A DNA stretch of 64,000 nt. Source: Caballeronia cordobensis. GTDB taxonomy: Bacteria > Pseudomonadota > Gammaproteobacteria > Burkholderiales > Burkholderiaceae. Position numbers and translations under genes: made by a program. The first letter of the stretch is position 1. Every line of letters begins with the position of its first letter. This document shows positions 1 to 8,139 of the stretch, in pieces. Where the stretch lies: the NCBI RefSeq assembly GCF_001544575.2, contig NZ_FCNY02000007.1, positions 62,001 through 126,000 of the forward strand, written 5' to 3'. The notes under the pieces were generated by a model. That model saw only the letters and a program-made list of their open reading frames with translations. It was not told where the DNA came from and did no database searches.

Positions 1-259
1 ACGCGCGCAGCAGCGATACGCCGAGGTGAATGAAAAGCTCGCCGTCTTTCGCCATGTCGAACGCGGTGCCGATGACCTTGCTCGGCGCGGGAAGCACTTG
101 CGGCGCGATCAGCCCGGCCCGGGCGGCGCCTTCCCAGACGAGCAGGATCAGAACCGGCACGATCCACGAAAGCCAGAGATAGAGCGCGGCCTTGGGGATG
201 CCGGAGGCGGTTCGCTTCGAAGCGACGTAGCGCTTGCCGGGAGAAGTCAGGTCGGCCAT
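1..259 (-). CDS. ABC transporter permease, NitT/TauT/SsuC type (partial, runs off the left edge)
   Basis: Only the first ~86 codons are present. The translated start is MADLTSPGKRYV, followed by a membrane segment (about residues 27-45, LYLWLSWIVPVLILLVWEG) and then LIAPQVLPAPSKVIGTAFD. The P-x-P-S-K-V pattern after the first helix is typical of permeases for aliphatic sulfonates, taurine or nitrate (SsuC/TauC/NrtB). The family passes substrate through the inner membrane, powered by a separate ATPase and fed by a periplasmic binding protein; neither partner lies inside the window on this side. The gene is divergent from the MFS gene at 524. Substrate cannot be assigned from this fragment. Confidence 0.8.
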   Translation of the reverse strand, partial: MADLTSPGKRYVASKRTASGIPKAALYLWLSWIVPVLILLVWEGAARAGLIAPQVLPAPSKVIGTAFDMAKDGELFIHLGVSLLRA

Positions 260-523
260 GTCGTTACCGGATGTGTCATGAGAGGAATGGGCTGTATCGA
301 AGGCGAGCTAGCTATTAGAGGCTGCCGGGCATCGCGGTGACAAACGGTTTTTTATGCTTTGCTTTCCAGCTTTCGGCGTATCGACGGTGCGATGTCGTCA
401 TCAGGAAGATAAGGCATGCGAAACATTAATCTGCGCGCCGCGCCAGCCACGATTGTCACGCTGGCGGACAGACCCCCAGCGCATCTGTCATCATGAGGTG
501 GCTTCAGTCAACGCACAGGTGCC

Positions 524-1900
524 ATGTCATATCTCGAAGACGAGCAATCGAATACGAGCGCGAACCATCGTGCGCCAGAAGGCGAGGGAACGAACGCGGA
601 GCACGACCCGTCGGCGGTCGGGCGCACCGGGCCGCTCAACGAGGCGGCGCTGCTCGGGCGCAAGACGCCGCCGTGGCCGGATTCGGCGGCGGCCAATCCG
701 GGTCATCGGGCGCGCGCGGGCGAGCCGGACACGATGCGCGCGCTCGCCGGGCTGCTGCTCGGCCTCGCGCTGCTCGTCGCCGGCAACGGGCTGTTCCAGA
801 CGCTGATTCCGCTCCGGATCATCGAATCGGGCTATTCGACCTTCGTCACCGGCCTGATCCAGTCGAGCTACTACGCGGGCTTTATTCTGGGCGCGGTGGT
901 CAACCGGCGGCTCATCGACCGCATCGGCCAGCACCGGACGTTCGTGGCGTTCTCGGCGGCCGCGTCGATTCTGGCGCTCGCGTTCGGCGCGGTGCAGTCG
1001 CCGTGGCTGCTCGGCTTCGTGCGCCTGCTTACGGGCGTCGCTTTCATGGCGCTGTACACGTCCGTCGAAAGCTGGCTCAACGGCACGGTCCAGAACGAAA
1101 AGCGCGGCCAGGTCTTCGGCCTGTACGCGGGCATCAACTACCTCGCGGTGGGCGGCGGCCAGTTTCTGCTGAATGTGGGCGCGGGGTCCGGGGCGCAGCA
1201 GTTCTCGATCGCCGCGGCGTTTTTTGCGGCGGCCGTGCTGCCGGTCACGCTGATGGAAGGCTGGCCCGCCAAGGTCGATGACGCGAACCTCGACCGCGTA
1301 CCCGCGCGTTCCTGGAGCGCGAGCTTCAAGGAAATGCTGGTGCTGGCCCCGCTCGGCGTGCCGGGCTGCATTCTCGCCGGCTTCATCTATAGCAACTTCT
1401 ATGCGCTGATGCCGGTGTATCTTCAGCGCACGGGCTTTTCGACGCATGACATCGCGACCTTCATGGGCGTCGCGCTCATCGGCGCACTCTTGCCGCAGTA
1501 TCCGATGGGGCGTCTCTCGGACCGCATCGACCGGCGGCGTCTCGTTTTCTGGACGGCGTCGGTCTCGGCGGTGCTGAGTCTCGTGCTGTTGTGCTTCGAC
1601 TTTCGCATCGTCACGTGGTGCGCGACGCTGGCGTATGTCGCGGTGACGTTCACGCAATACGGGCTCATCGTGTCGCACGTGCAGGATCGCACGGAGTCGC
1701 ATTTGCGCGTCGCGGTGTCGACCATGTTGCTGGTGCTCTTTTCGCTCGGCGGCATGACCGGCCCGACGCTGGCTTCGGGGCTGATGACGCTGATCGGCCC
1801 GAGCGGGCTGTTCCTGTTCAACGCGCTCTCGTGCGCCCTGCTGGCGGCGAGCGCACGGCATGCGCTGCGCTTGTCCGTGGCGGGCGCGAAGGCGGAGTGA
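524..1900 (+). CDS. MFS transporter, YcaD-like
   Basis: A 458-residue protein with a ~70-residue hydrophilic N-terminus followed by twelve hydrophobic segments, the first beginning at MRALAGLLLGLALL. The stretch VESWLNGTVQNEKRGQVFGLY after TM4 and a second half with LPQYPMGRLSDRIDRRR (the MFS loop motif) resemble the YcaD/UMF2 group of inner-membrane permeases with unknown substrate. The ATG at 524 has no strong ribosome site; an in-frame ATG at 734 (residue 71) sits directly before TM1 and could be the true start. It precedes the cupin-cupin-SDR genes by 97 bases, so co-transcription is possible but not shown. Confidence 0.85.
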   Translation: MSYLEDEQSNTSANHRAPEGEGTNAEHDPSAVGRTGPLNEAALLGRKTPPWPDSAAANPGHRARAGEPDTMRALAGLLLGLALLVAGNGLFQTLIPLRIIESGYSTFVTGLIQSSYYAGFILGAVVNRRLIDRIGQHRTFVAFSAAASILALAFGAVQSPWLLGFVRLLTGVAFMALYTSVESWLNGTVQNEKRGQVFGLYAGINYLAVGGGQFLLNVGAGSGAQQFSIAAAFFAAAVLPVTLMEGWPAKVDDANLDRVPARSWSASFKEMLVLAPLGVPGCILAGFIYSNFYALMPVYLQRTGFSTHDIATFMGVALIGALLPQYPMGRLSDRIDRRRLVFWTASVSAVLSLVLLCFDFRIVTWCATLAYVAVTFTQYGLIVSHVQDRTESHLRVAVSTMLLVLFSLGGMTGPTLASGLMTLIGPSGLFLFNALSCALLAASARHALRLSVAGAKAE

Positions 1901-1997
1901 GGGATGCAGGACGTGGCTTCGTGGCGTCGAATATGAACTAAAGTGAAACAGGCGGGTTCGTTCCGCGCGCCTTTGCGGCCCTGGAGGGTTGTCGATC

Positions 1998-2330
1998 ATG
2001 CAACTTCAGACAGGTAATCTCTTCAGCGTCGAGGCGAAGCGCGAGGCGCAGGAGCGGATCGACGTGCTCGTCACGGGGCAGCGCCTGAACGTGGAGCGCA
2101 TCGTGTCGATGGGACACGCGAGCCCCGAAGGCTTCTGGTACGACGACTCGCGCGCCGAATGGGTCGTGCTGCTGTCGGGCGCGGCCGCGCTCGAATTCGA
2201 AGACGGCCCGGCGCTGCACGAGATGCGTCCCGGCGATTACGTGCTGATCGAACCGCACTGCCGGCATCGCGTCGCGCGCACGCAGGCCGACGAGCCGTCC
2301 GTCTGGCTCGCGATCTATCACGAACGCTGA
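1998..2330 (+). CDS. Small single-domain cupin protein
   Basis: A 110-residue cytosolic protein that is nearly all one cupin_2 barrel. The RPGDYVLIEPHCRHRV segment (about residues 76-91) is cupin motif 2, with the motif-2 histidine in HCRH. ATG at 1998 is chosen because GGAGGG at 1983-1988 lies nine bases upstream; a TTG at 1989 is in frame but overlaps the spacing region. Cupins of this size bind a metal or small ligand; no substrate can be read from the sequence. It is the first gene of a tight same-strand group with a second cupin and an SDR dehydrogenase. Confidence 0.85.
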   Translation: MQLQTGNLFSVEAKREAQERIDVLVTGQRLNVERIVSMGHASPEGFWYDDSRAEWVVLLSGAAALEFEDGPALHEMRPGDYVLIEPHCRHRVARTQADEPSVWLAIYHER

Positions 2331-2373
2331 ATCGCGCCGGTTTCCCGCTCGCCCCGCCATCGAAGGAGAGACG

Positions 2374-2736
2374 ATGGAATGCATCGAGACTTACACCACC
2401 CGCGACGGACACTCGGCGTTCCGGGCCATTCAGGCGTTCGATGTCGCGCCCGTGACGTTCAACGGCGTTGCCGTGTCGTTGTCGTCGCCGCAGCCATGCG
2501 AGAGCGTCCTCGTGCACGAGTTCGACGCGGACTATTTCCTCGGCTGGCATAACCCGCCATCGAGACAATATGTCGTGATGCTCGAAGGCGAGCTCGAAGT
2601 CGCCGTGCAGGGCGGCGATGCCGCGCGGCGGTTCGCGGCGGGCGCGGTTTTCCTGGCCGGCGATCTTCAGGGTACGGGCCACACGACGCGCGCGATCCGC
2701 GCGGGCCGCGCATTGGTCGTCAACTTGCGGGGGTAA
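2374..2736 (+). CDS. Cupin-like protein
   Basis: A 120-residue protein with cupin motif 1 around YFLGWHNPPSRQYVVMLEGELEV (residues ~52-74) and a weaker motif 2, AAGAVFLAGDLQGTGHTTR (residues ~90-108). GW-H-N-PP...QYV-ML-GE-E occurs in a group of small bacterial cupins of unknown function. AAGGAGAG about eight bases before the ATG is a good ribosome site. The next gene starts four bases after this stop codon, so the two are probably translated from one message. It may be an isomerase, a small dioxygenase or a ligand-binding protein; I cannot choose between these. Confidence 0.8.
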   Translation: MECIETYTTRDGHSAFRAIQAFDVAPVTFNGVAVSLSSPQPCESVLVHEFDADYFLGWHNPPSRQYVVMLEGELEVAVQGGDAARRFAAGAVFLAGDLQGTGHTTRAIRAGRALVVNLRG

Positions 2737-2740
2737 AGCG

Positions 2741-3487
2741 ATGCTATTGCAGGATGCTTTGGCGGTCGTGACGGGCGGCGGCAGCGGCATAGGCTTCGCC
2801 ACCGCCGAACGATTCGTGTCCGAAGGCGCGCGTGTGGTCATCAGCGGGCGCGACGCGGAGAAACTGCAACGCGCGGCGGACAAGCTCGGCGCGAACGCGC
2901 TGCCCGTCGTCGCCGACGCCGCGAATGCAGCCGACATGCGGCGGCTCTACGAAACCGCGGTCGCGCACTTCGGCCGCGCGGTCGATGTGATTGTCGCCAA
3001 TGCGGGCGTTTCGCGGCAGACGCCGGTGCGCGAAACATCGCTCGCGCAGTTTGCTCAGGTGTTCGACATCAACGTCGGCGGCGTGTACGTGACCGTGCGC
3101 GAGGCGCTGGCGTTTCTCGCACGGCCTGCATCGGTCATTCTGGTCGCGTCGCTGGCGGCCAATCAGGGCACGAAGCATTTTTCCGCGTATTGCGCGTCGA
3201 AAGCGGCCGTGGTGTCGCTCGCGAAGAGTTTCGCGGCGGAGTTCGTCGAATCCGGCATACGCGTCAACAGCATCTCGCCGGGCGTGGCGAAAACGCCGAT
3301 TTTCGACAGCCTCGGCATGTCCGAAGCGGAACTGCTGCAATGGTCGCACGTGATTCCGATGAAGCGTCCGGCCGAGCCCGCGGAAATCGCCGGGGCCATT
3401 CTTTTTCTCGCCTCGGATGCCTCCCGCTACATGACCGGCGCCGATCTCGCGGTGGACGGCGGCATGTCGGGCATCAGTCCGTTTTGA
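2741..3487 (+). CDS. SDR-family oxidoreductase
   Basis: A 248-residue classical short-chain dehydrogenase/reductase. The nucleotide motif TGGGSGIG is at residues 11-18, NAG at 87-89, and the catalytic set is N111, S137, Y150 and K154 (YCASK). The C-terminal LASDASRYMTGADLAVDGG is the usual family end. It should oxidise or reduce a hydroxyl/carbonyl with NAD(P). R36 in ISGRD following the second strand hints at NADP, but that is weak evidence. It is the third gene of the cupin-cupin-SDR run and ends just before a convergent PTS-like gene. Substrate unknown. Confidence 0.92.
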   Translation: MLLQDALAVVTGGGSGIGFATAERFVSEGARVVISGRDAEKLQRAADKLGANALPVVADAANAADMRRLYETAVAHFGRAVDVIVANAGVSRQTPVRETSLAQFAQVFDINVGGVYVTVREALAFLARPASVILVASLAANQGTKHFSAYCASKAAVVSLAKSFAAEFVESGIRVNSISPGVAKTPIFDSLGMSEAELLQWSHVIPMKRPAEPAEIAGAILFLASDASRYMTGADLAVDGGMSGISPF

Positions 3488-3499
3488 ATCGCGCGGCGA

Positions 3500-4387
3500 T
3501 CAGTGCGCGAGGTGATTCGCGGAAGACGCGGCGAAGAGACGGCATACGGCATCGGCGTCGCTGCATTCGCGAAGCAGGCCGCGAAAGCGCTGGTCGCAGA
3601 AATGCTCGGCGATTTCCCCGAGCAGATGCAGATGCGTCATCGTCACGCGCTCGGGCACGAAGAGCGCGATCACATCGCTGACGGGCTTGCCGTCGGGCGC
3701 GGAGAACGCGATCGGCGTGCGCGGCCGAACGTACAGCGCCATCGGCTCGTGAGCCTCGTCGAGTTGCCCGTGCGGCACGGCCACGCCTTCGCCCAACGCC
3801 GTCGAACCGAGCGCCTCGCGCGCGGCGAGACACGCTGAAACCGCCTGCGCGGACAGCCCGTGCCGGCGTTCGAGAAAGCCGCCGATCAGATCGAAGAGCG
3901 CGTCGCGACTGGCGGCATCCGCGCCGAGCAGGACGTGATCCGCGCTCAGCAACGTGGCGAGCGTGCCTTGCGGCGTTGCGGTGTCATGCGGGTGTTCGTG
4001 CGGGTGTTCGTGCGTCTCGCCGCCGCGATGGACACTGCGGTCCATCAGATTGCGCCACGCATCGGAAGGCGCGTCGGGCACGTCGAGCGGGCTGCTGACC
4101 TGAGCGGAAGGCGCGAGGTCCGCCAGGCGCGCAATGGCCCCGCCGATGGCCGCTTTCGGCACGATCAACGTGAGCCGGACGCGGTGCGCGTCGCGCAGCG
4201 GCGTCACGCGCATCGTCCAGGGCTCGCCGGCGCAGTCGCGCACGAGCGATCTGCGCAGCGGTGTCGCATGCTGTGCGTCGATGGTCACGTGCACCATGAC
4301 GTGCCGGCTGCCTCCGGGCATCGGACCCTTGCGCGGCGCAGCTTTGGATAGCCCGAGCAAGGTCATGAAATCCGATAGCGTGTGCAC
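3500..4387 (-). CDS. PTS IIA domain (PtsN/fructose type) protein with N-terminal extension and His-rich linker
   Basis: The C-terminal half (about residues 140-295) is a PTS EIIA type-2 domain; the phosphorylatable histidine is H206 in GVAVPHGQ. The first ~115 residues include a conserved-looking HVMVHVTIDA...RVTLIVPK region that I do not recognise. Between the two is HEHPHEHPHD (residues 126-135). I choose the GTG at 4387 because AGGGAG at 4395-4400 is seven bases upstream; an ATG at 4423 would add 12 residues without a ribosome site. No other PTS subunits are nearby, so a regulatory role is more likely than sugar transport; this is inference. Confidence 0.85.
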   Translation of the reverse strand: MHTLSDFMTLLGLSKAAPRKGPMPGGSRHVMVHVTIDAQHATPLRRSLVRDCAGEPWTMRVTPLRDAHRVRLTLIVPKAAIGGAIARLADLAPSAQVSSPLDVPDAPSDAWRNLMDRSVHRGGETHEHPHEHPHDTATPQGTLATLLSADHVLLGADAASRDALFDLIGGFLERRHGLSAQAVSACLAAREALGSTALGEGVAVPHGQLDEAHEPMALYVRPRTPIAFSAPDGKPVSDVIALFVPERVTMTHLHLLGEIAEHFCDQRFRGLLRECSDADAVCRLFAASSANHLAH

Positions 4388-4446
4388 CTGTCGTCTCCCT
4401 TCGATCGCCTGCGCGGCCATCATTGAGCATAGTGCAGACAGCGTAA

Positions 4447-4470
4447 AAGCCGCGACAATTTCCGCGGCTT
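4447..4470 (-). terminator. Rho-independent terminator of the sugar symporter gene
   Basis: A perfect 8-bp stem (AAGCCGCG/CGCGGCTT) with an 8-base loop lies 15 bases after the stop of the 4485-5942 gene. On the minus strand it is followed by TTTTA, as expected of an intrinsic terminator reading leftward. Confidence 0.75.
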
Positions 4471-4484
4471 GATTGAGTATCTGA

Positions 4485-5942
4485 TTACAGCGCTTCGTTC
4501 GTTTTCACGACCGCCTGACCGCGCGCGGAAGGCGCCAGATCGTCCTTGCCGAGATCGCGCAGGCGCTTGCCGGCCATCAGATCGCGGCCGAGCTTTTCGA
4601 GCGAGACACCGCGCGTTTCGGGCACGTAGAAGAACACGACCACGGCGAAGACCACGTTGAGGACCGCATAGAGCACGAACGTATTGGCTTCGCCGACCGT
4701 GGAAAGCAGGCTCAGGAACGTGGCCGCGACCGCCATGTTCGCCACCCAGTTCACCAGCGTCGAGACGGCGATGCCGAAGTCGCGGCCTTGCTGAGGCTGA
4801 ATCTCCGAGCAGAGAATCCAGACGAGCGGGCCGGCGGACATCGCAAAGCCCGCGATGAAGAGCAGCAACGATGCAACAGCCAGAACCTGCGCCGTGAGAC
4901 CCACCACGCCGGCATGCATGAGAAAGCCGAGGGCGCACATGCCGAATGCCATGACGGCGCATCCCGCATAAAGAATCGGCTTGCGGCCCCAGCGATCGAC
5001 GAAGGCGATCGCGCCGAAGGTGGCGATTACGTTGACGAGGCCGACGATGACCGTCGCCCAGAGCTGCTGTTCGTGCGTGCCGAAGCCGGCCATTTCGAAG
5101 ATGCGCGGCGCGTAATACATCACGACGTTGATGCCGGTCAGTTGCTGAAACACTTGCAGCACGACGCCGAGCAGCACCGAGCGGCGGAAGTTCGAATTCG
5201 CGCGCAGCAGGCTCCAGCCGCGCTGGGGACGCGTGCTGTCTTCATTGACCTGATCGAGCTCGGCCTGAACGTCGGCGGGATTGCCATAGAGACGCTGCAG
5301 CACAGCGCGCGCTTCGGCGGCGCGGTTGCGTTGCAGCAGCCAGCGCGGACTGTCGGGAAGCGCAAGGACGCCCGCCAGAAAGAACGCGGCGGGAATGGCG
5401 ATGACGCCGAGCATCCAGCGCCAGTCGGCAATATACGAAAGCCCGATGTTCGACAGGAACGCGGCCAGAATGCCGACGGTAATCATCAGTTGATACGTGG
5501 AGATCATGGCCCCGCGCACTTGCCGCGGCGCGACTTCCGAAAGGTAGAGCGGCGCGGTGAACGACGCCATGCCGACCGCGAGACCGAGCAGCAGGCGCGC
5601 GCCGATCAACTGTTCCGGGCTGCCCGCGAATCCCGACCACAGCGACCCGACGATGAACAGCACCGCCGCCAGCGCGAGGGCATAGCGGCGTCCGAGCCGC
5701 CACGACAGCGCGCCCGCGCCGAGCGCGCCGATGGCCGCGCCGACCATCATCGAACTGACGATCCATTCCTGCGCGCGGTCGTTCAGCACGAAGTGCTTCG
5801 CGATGAACGGCAGCGCGCCCGAAATCACGCCGATGTCGAGACCGAAGAGCAGCCCGGCGAGCGCGGCCATGAAGCACACGAAGAGTCCAAAGCGCCGGGC
5901 TTTCGTCTGGGCGAGGACAGGGGTTTCAGCAGCAGCGCTCAT
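4485..5942 (-). CDS. Sugar-proton symporter, MFS sugar porter family (GalP/XylE-like)
   Basis: A 485-residue inner-membrane permease with twelve predicted helices. Family signatures are all visible: GLLFGLDIGVISGALPFI in TM1, RLGRRYAL in loop 2-3, PDSPRWLL at mid-protein, QQLTGINVVMYYAP in TM7, DRWGRKP in loop 8-9, PLVWILCSEIQP in TM10 and PETRGVSLE at the end. These match the galactose/arabinose/xylose proton symporters. GGAGAC upstream of ATG 5942 is the ribosome site, and a terminator follows the gene. It is a single-gene unit; the exact sugar is not determinable. Confidence 0.93.
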   Translation of the reverse strand: MSAAAETPVLAQTKARRFGLFVCFMAALAGLLFGLDIGVISGALPFIAKHFVLNDRAQEWIVSSMMVGAAIGALGAGALSWRLGRRYALALAAVLFIVGSLWSGFAGSPEQLIGARLLLGLAVGMASFTAPLYLSEVAPRQVRGAMISTYQLMITVGILAAFLSNIGLSYIADWRWMLGVIAIPAAFFLAGVLALPDSPRWLLQRNRAAEARAVLQRLYGNPADVQAELDQVNEDSTRPQRGWSLLRANSNFRRSVLLGVVLQVFQQLTGINVVMYYAPRIFEMAGFGTHEQQLWATVIVGLVNVIATFGAIAFVDRWGRKPILYAGCAVMAFGMCALGFLMHAGVVGLTAQVLAVASLLLFIAGFAMSAGPLVWILCSEIQPQQGRDFGIAVSTLVNWVANMAVAATFLSLLSTVGEANTFVLYAVLNVVFAVVVFFYVPETRGVSLEKLGRDLMAGKRLRDLGKDDLAPSARGQAVVKTNEAL

Positions 5943-6140
5943 CGGGATGTCTCCAGGGTTGTATTTTCATACCAATCGGGACGCGATCCTTATAGCTTGG
6001 CTGTCCCACTGCCTGCATGATCGAAGATAAGAATTAGCGTGAGATGAGCGCGCCCGGAAGCTTGCGTCTTCGCGGGGGTTCCGACTATGTTTTGAAGATC
6101 CGGCGTTCGCGCAAAGGCTTGATGCCATCGGAGCACGCAC

Positions 6141-6872
6141 ATGATCACCACGAACTCGCAATCCGGCACGAACGTCGCAGAAATCGCCGATGGCGTGTAT
6201 CGCATCAGTACGCCCGTCGTGCTGCCCGGCGACGCGGGCGGCTTTTCCTTCAATCAATACCTGATCGTCGACGACGCGCCGCTTTTATTTCACACCGGGC
6301 CGCGCAAGATGTTCCCGCTCGTGCGTGAAGCGGTCGCGAGCATCATGGACCCGGCGACGCTGCGCTATATCGCTTTTTCGCATGTCGAGGCGGACGAATG
6401 CGGCTCGCTCAACGAATGGCTCGCCATCGCGCCCGAAGCCGCGCCGCTCTGCGGCACGATCGCGGCGATGGTGTCGATCACGGACCTCGCGGATCGCGCG
6501 CCCGTCGCGCTTGCCGACGAACAAGCCGTGAGCCTGGGCCGTCACACCGTGCGCTGGTTCGATACGCCGCATCTTCCGCACGCGTGGGAATGCGGCTTTC
6601 TGATGGAAGAGCGCACCGGCACGCTGCTATGCGGCGATCTCTTCACGCAGGGCGGCGCAAACCTGCCGCCGCTCACGACATCCGACATTCTGGGGCCGAG
6701 CGAATCGTTCCGGCGCAGCATGGATTACTTCTCGCACACGCGCAACGCCGATGCGATGTTCGAGCGCCTCGCCCGGCTCGAACCGGTGACGCTCGCCTGC
6801 ATGCACGGCAGCGCGTGGAGCGGCGACGGCGCGGGCCTTTTGCGCGCGCTGGCGCAGAGCGTGCATCAATAG
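6141..6872 (+). CDS. Metallo-beta-lactamase fold protein with flavodiiron (ODP) ligand pattern
   Basis: A 243-residue metallo-beta-lactamase fold protein. The metal ligands follow the flavodiiron spacing: H81-x-E83-x-D85, then 62 residues to H148, 18 residues to D167, and H223 in ACMHGSAW. E83 in place of the histidine found in Zn hydrolases is the hallmark of the oxygen-binding diiron (ODP) group. The flavodoxin domain of true flavodiiron proteins is absent, as in stand-alone ODP sensors and reductases. FNQYLIVDD near the start is also typical of that group. It may bind or reduce O2/NO with an external electron donor; this role is inferred from ligands only. It converges on the response-regulator gene. 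Confidence 0.85.
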   Translation: MITTNSQSGTNVAEIADGVYRISTPVVLPGDAGGFSFNQYLIVDDAPLLFHTGPRKMFPLVREAVASIMDPATLRYIAFSHVEADECGSLNEWLAIAPEAAPLCGTIAAMVSITDLADRAPVALADEQAVSLGRHTVRWFDTPHLPHAWECGFLMEERTGTLLCGDLFTQGGANLPPLTTSDILGPSESFRRSMDYFSHTRNADAMFERLARLEPVTLACMHGSAWSGDGAGLLRALAQSVHQ

Positions 6873-6873
6873 A

Positions 6874-8139
6874 TCACACGCGCCGCGCGGCCGCGAGCGC
6901 GTCGCCCTGACCGAGATCGCAGCCTTCCCAGCGGAAGAACTGCAGGTCTTCGCTATCCGAGACGCCATCGGCGATCGCGCTGACGCCGAGCGTATGCGCA
7001 AGCGCGACGATGGCGCGCGCGACGACCGCGCGCTCGTGCTGATGCGTGACGTCGCTCACGAACTTCGAATGGATCTTGATGCGATTGGGCCGCAGCGCCT
7101 GAAGATCGAGCAGCGAGATACGTTCGAGGCCGAAGTCCACGAGCGTGATCGATACGCCGAGCGCCTGCAGCGCGCGCGCGGCCTCGCGGCGCGCGTCGAG
7201 CAGCGCGCCGCTGAACTGCAGGTCGAGCGCGTCGCCGTGCAGCTTCGCTTCGGCGAGCGATGCCTTCACCATCGCGATCAACTGCGCATCGCTGGAATGC
7301 TTCGACAGAAGCGGCATCGACACGCGCGGCGCGGGCGTTTCGCCGCTGTCGCGGCACGCGCGCGCAATCATGCAGGCGCGGCGCAGCATCGCCTCGTCGA
7401 GCGAGAGCAGCAAGGCGGGATCGTCGGTGAGCGCGGCGATGCGTTCGGGCGGCAACGCGCCTTCTTTAGTCGGCCACACGGGCTTCATCTCGACGCCTTT
7501 CAGCGCGCTCGATGCGAGATCGATCTGCGGCAGCGCGTGCACGATCCACGTATCCGCGCGAAGCGCCGCTTCGAGATCGGCGCGCAGATTGCGTTCGCGC
7601 TCGCGGTCGATCGGCCCGTCCGTGTCGTTGATCGCGGGCAGGGTCGCGAGCGTGCGGGCGCGGCGCAACGCCATGATCGTCTCGTACGTGCGCAAGCCGG
7701 TCACGACGATCGACGTGAGTTTCTGCGCGGTTAGTTCGGTCTTCAGGAAGTAGCCGTTGATCTCGTAGCGCGTGATGACCTCGCGCTCGGGCGCCATGCC
7801 GGGCTGACCGGTGCGCAGGATGATCTGCACGTCGTGGTCACCTAGCGTGTCGCGGATATGGCGCACGAGTTCGAGACCGGCATCGTCGGCTTCCATCACG
7901 ACATCGAGCAGGATCAGCGCGGTGCCCGGATGCGCCGCAAGATACGCGCGCGCTTCGGCGGCGGACAGCGCGCTCGAAAGCTCGATGGGCCTGCCCGCGA
8001 ACGCGGCATCGGCGAGCACGAGCCGCGTGACTTCGTGGATCTCGGGCGCGTCGTCGACGAGCAGCACGTGCCACGGCGGCGCCTGCGGCCCCGTGAGCGT
8101 GCGCGGCGGTTCGGCGCGCAGCCAGGAAGGCGCGGTCAT
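6874..8139 (-). CDS. Response regulator: REC domain plus degenerate EAL-like domain
   Basis: A 421-residue protein. Residues ~23-145 are a receiver domain: acidic pair D29/D30, phosphoacceptor D79 (LILLDVVME) and K133. Residues ~185-420 have the EAL phosphodiesterase fold pattern, but the catalytic signatures are altered. The EAL triplet reads EMK (E217), the DDFGTG loop is VDFGLE, and AEGVE is ADGVSD; the tail CDLGQG is kept. It therefore probably lacks cyclic-di-GMP hydrolysis and may act as a binding or protein-interaction module. Its ATG overlaps the stop of the kinase gene (ATGA), so the two are translationally coupled and almost certainly cognate. Confidence 0.88.
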   Translation of the reverse strand: MTAPSWLRAEPPRTLTGPQAPPWHVLLVDDAPEIHEVTRLVLADAAFAGRPIELSSALSAAEARAYLAAHPGTALILLDVVMEADDAGLELVRHIRDTLGDHDVQIILRTGQPGMAPEREVITRYEINGYFLKTELTAQKLTSIVVTGLRTYETIMALRRARTLATLPAINDTDGPIDRERERNLRADLEAALRADTWIVHALPQIDLASSALKGVEMKPVWPTKEGALPPERIAALTDDPALLLSLDEAMLRRACMIARACRDSGETPAPRVSMPLLSKHSSDAQLIAMVKASLAEAKLHGDALDLQFSGALLDARREAARALQALGVSITLVDFGLERISLLDLQALRPNRIKIHSKFVSDVTHQHERAVVARAIVALAHTLGVSAIADGVSDSEDLQFFRWEGCDLGQGDALAAARRV

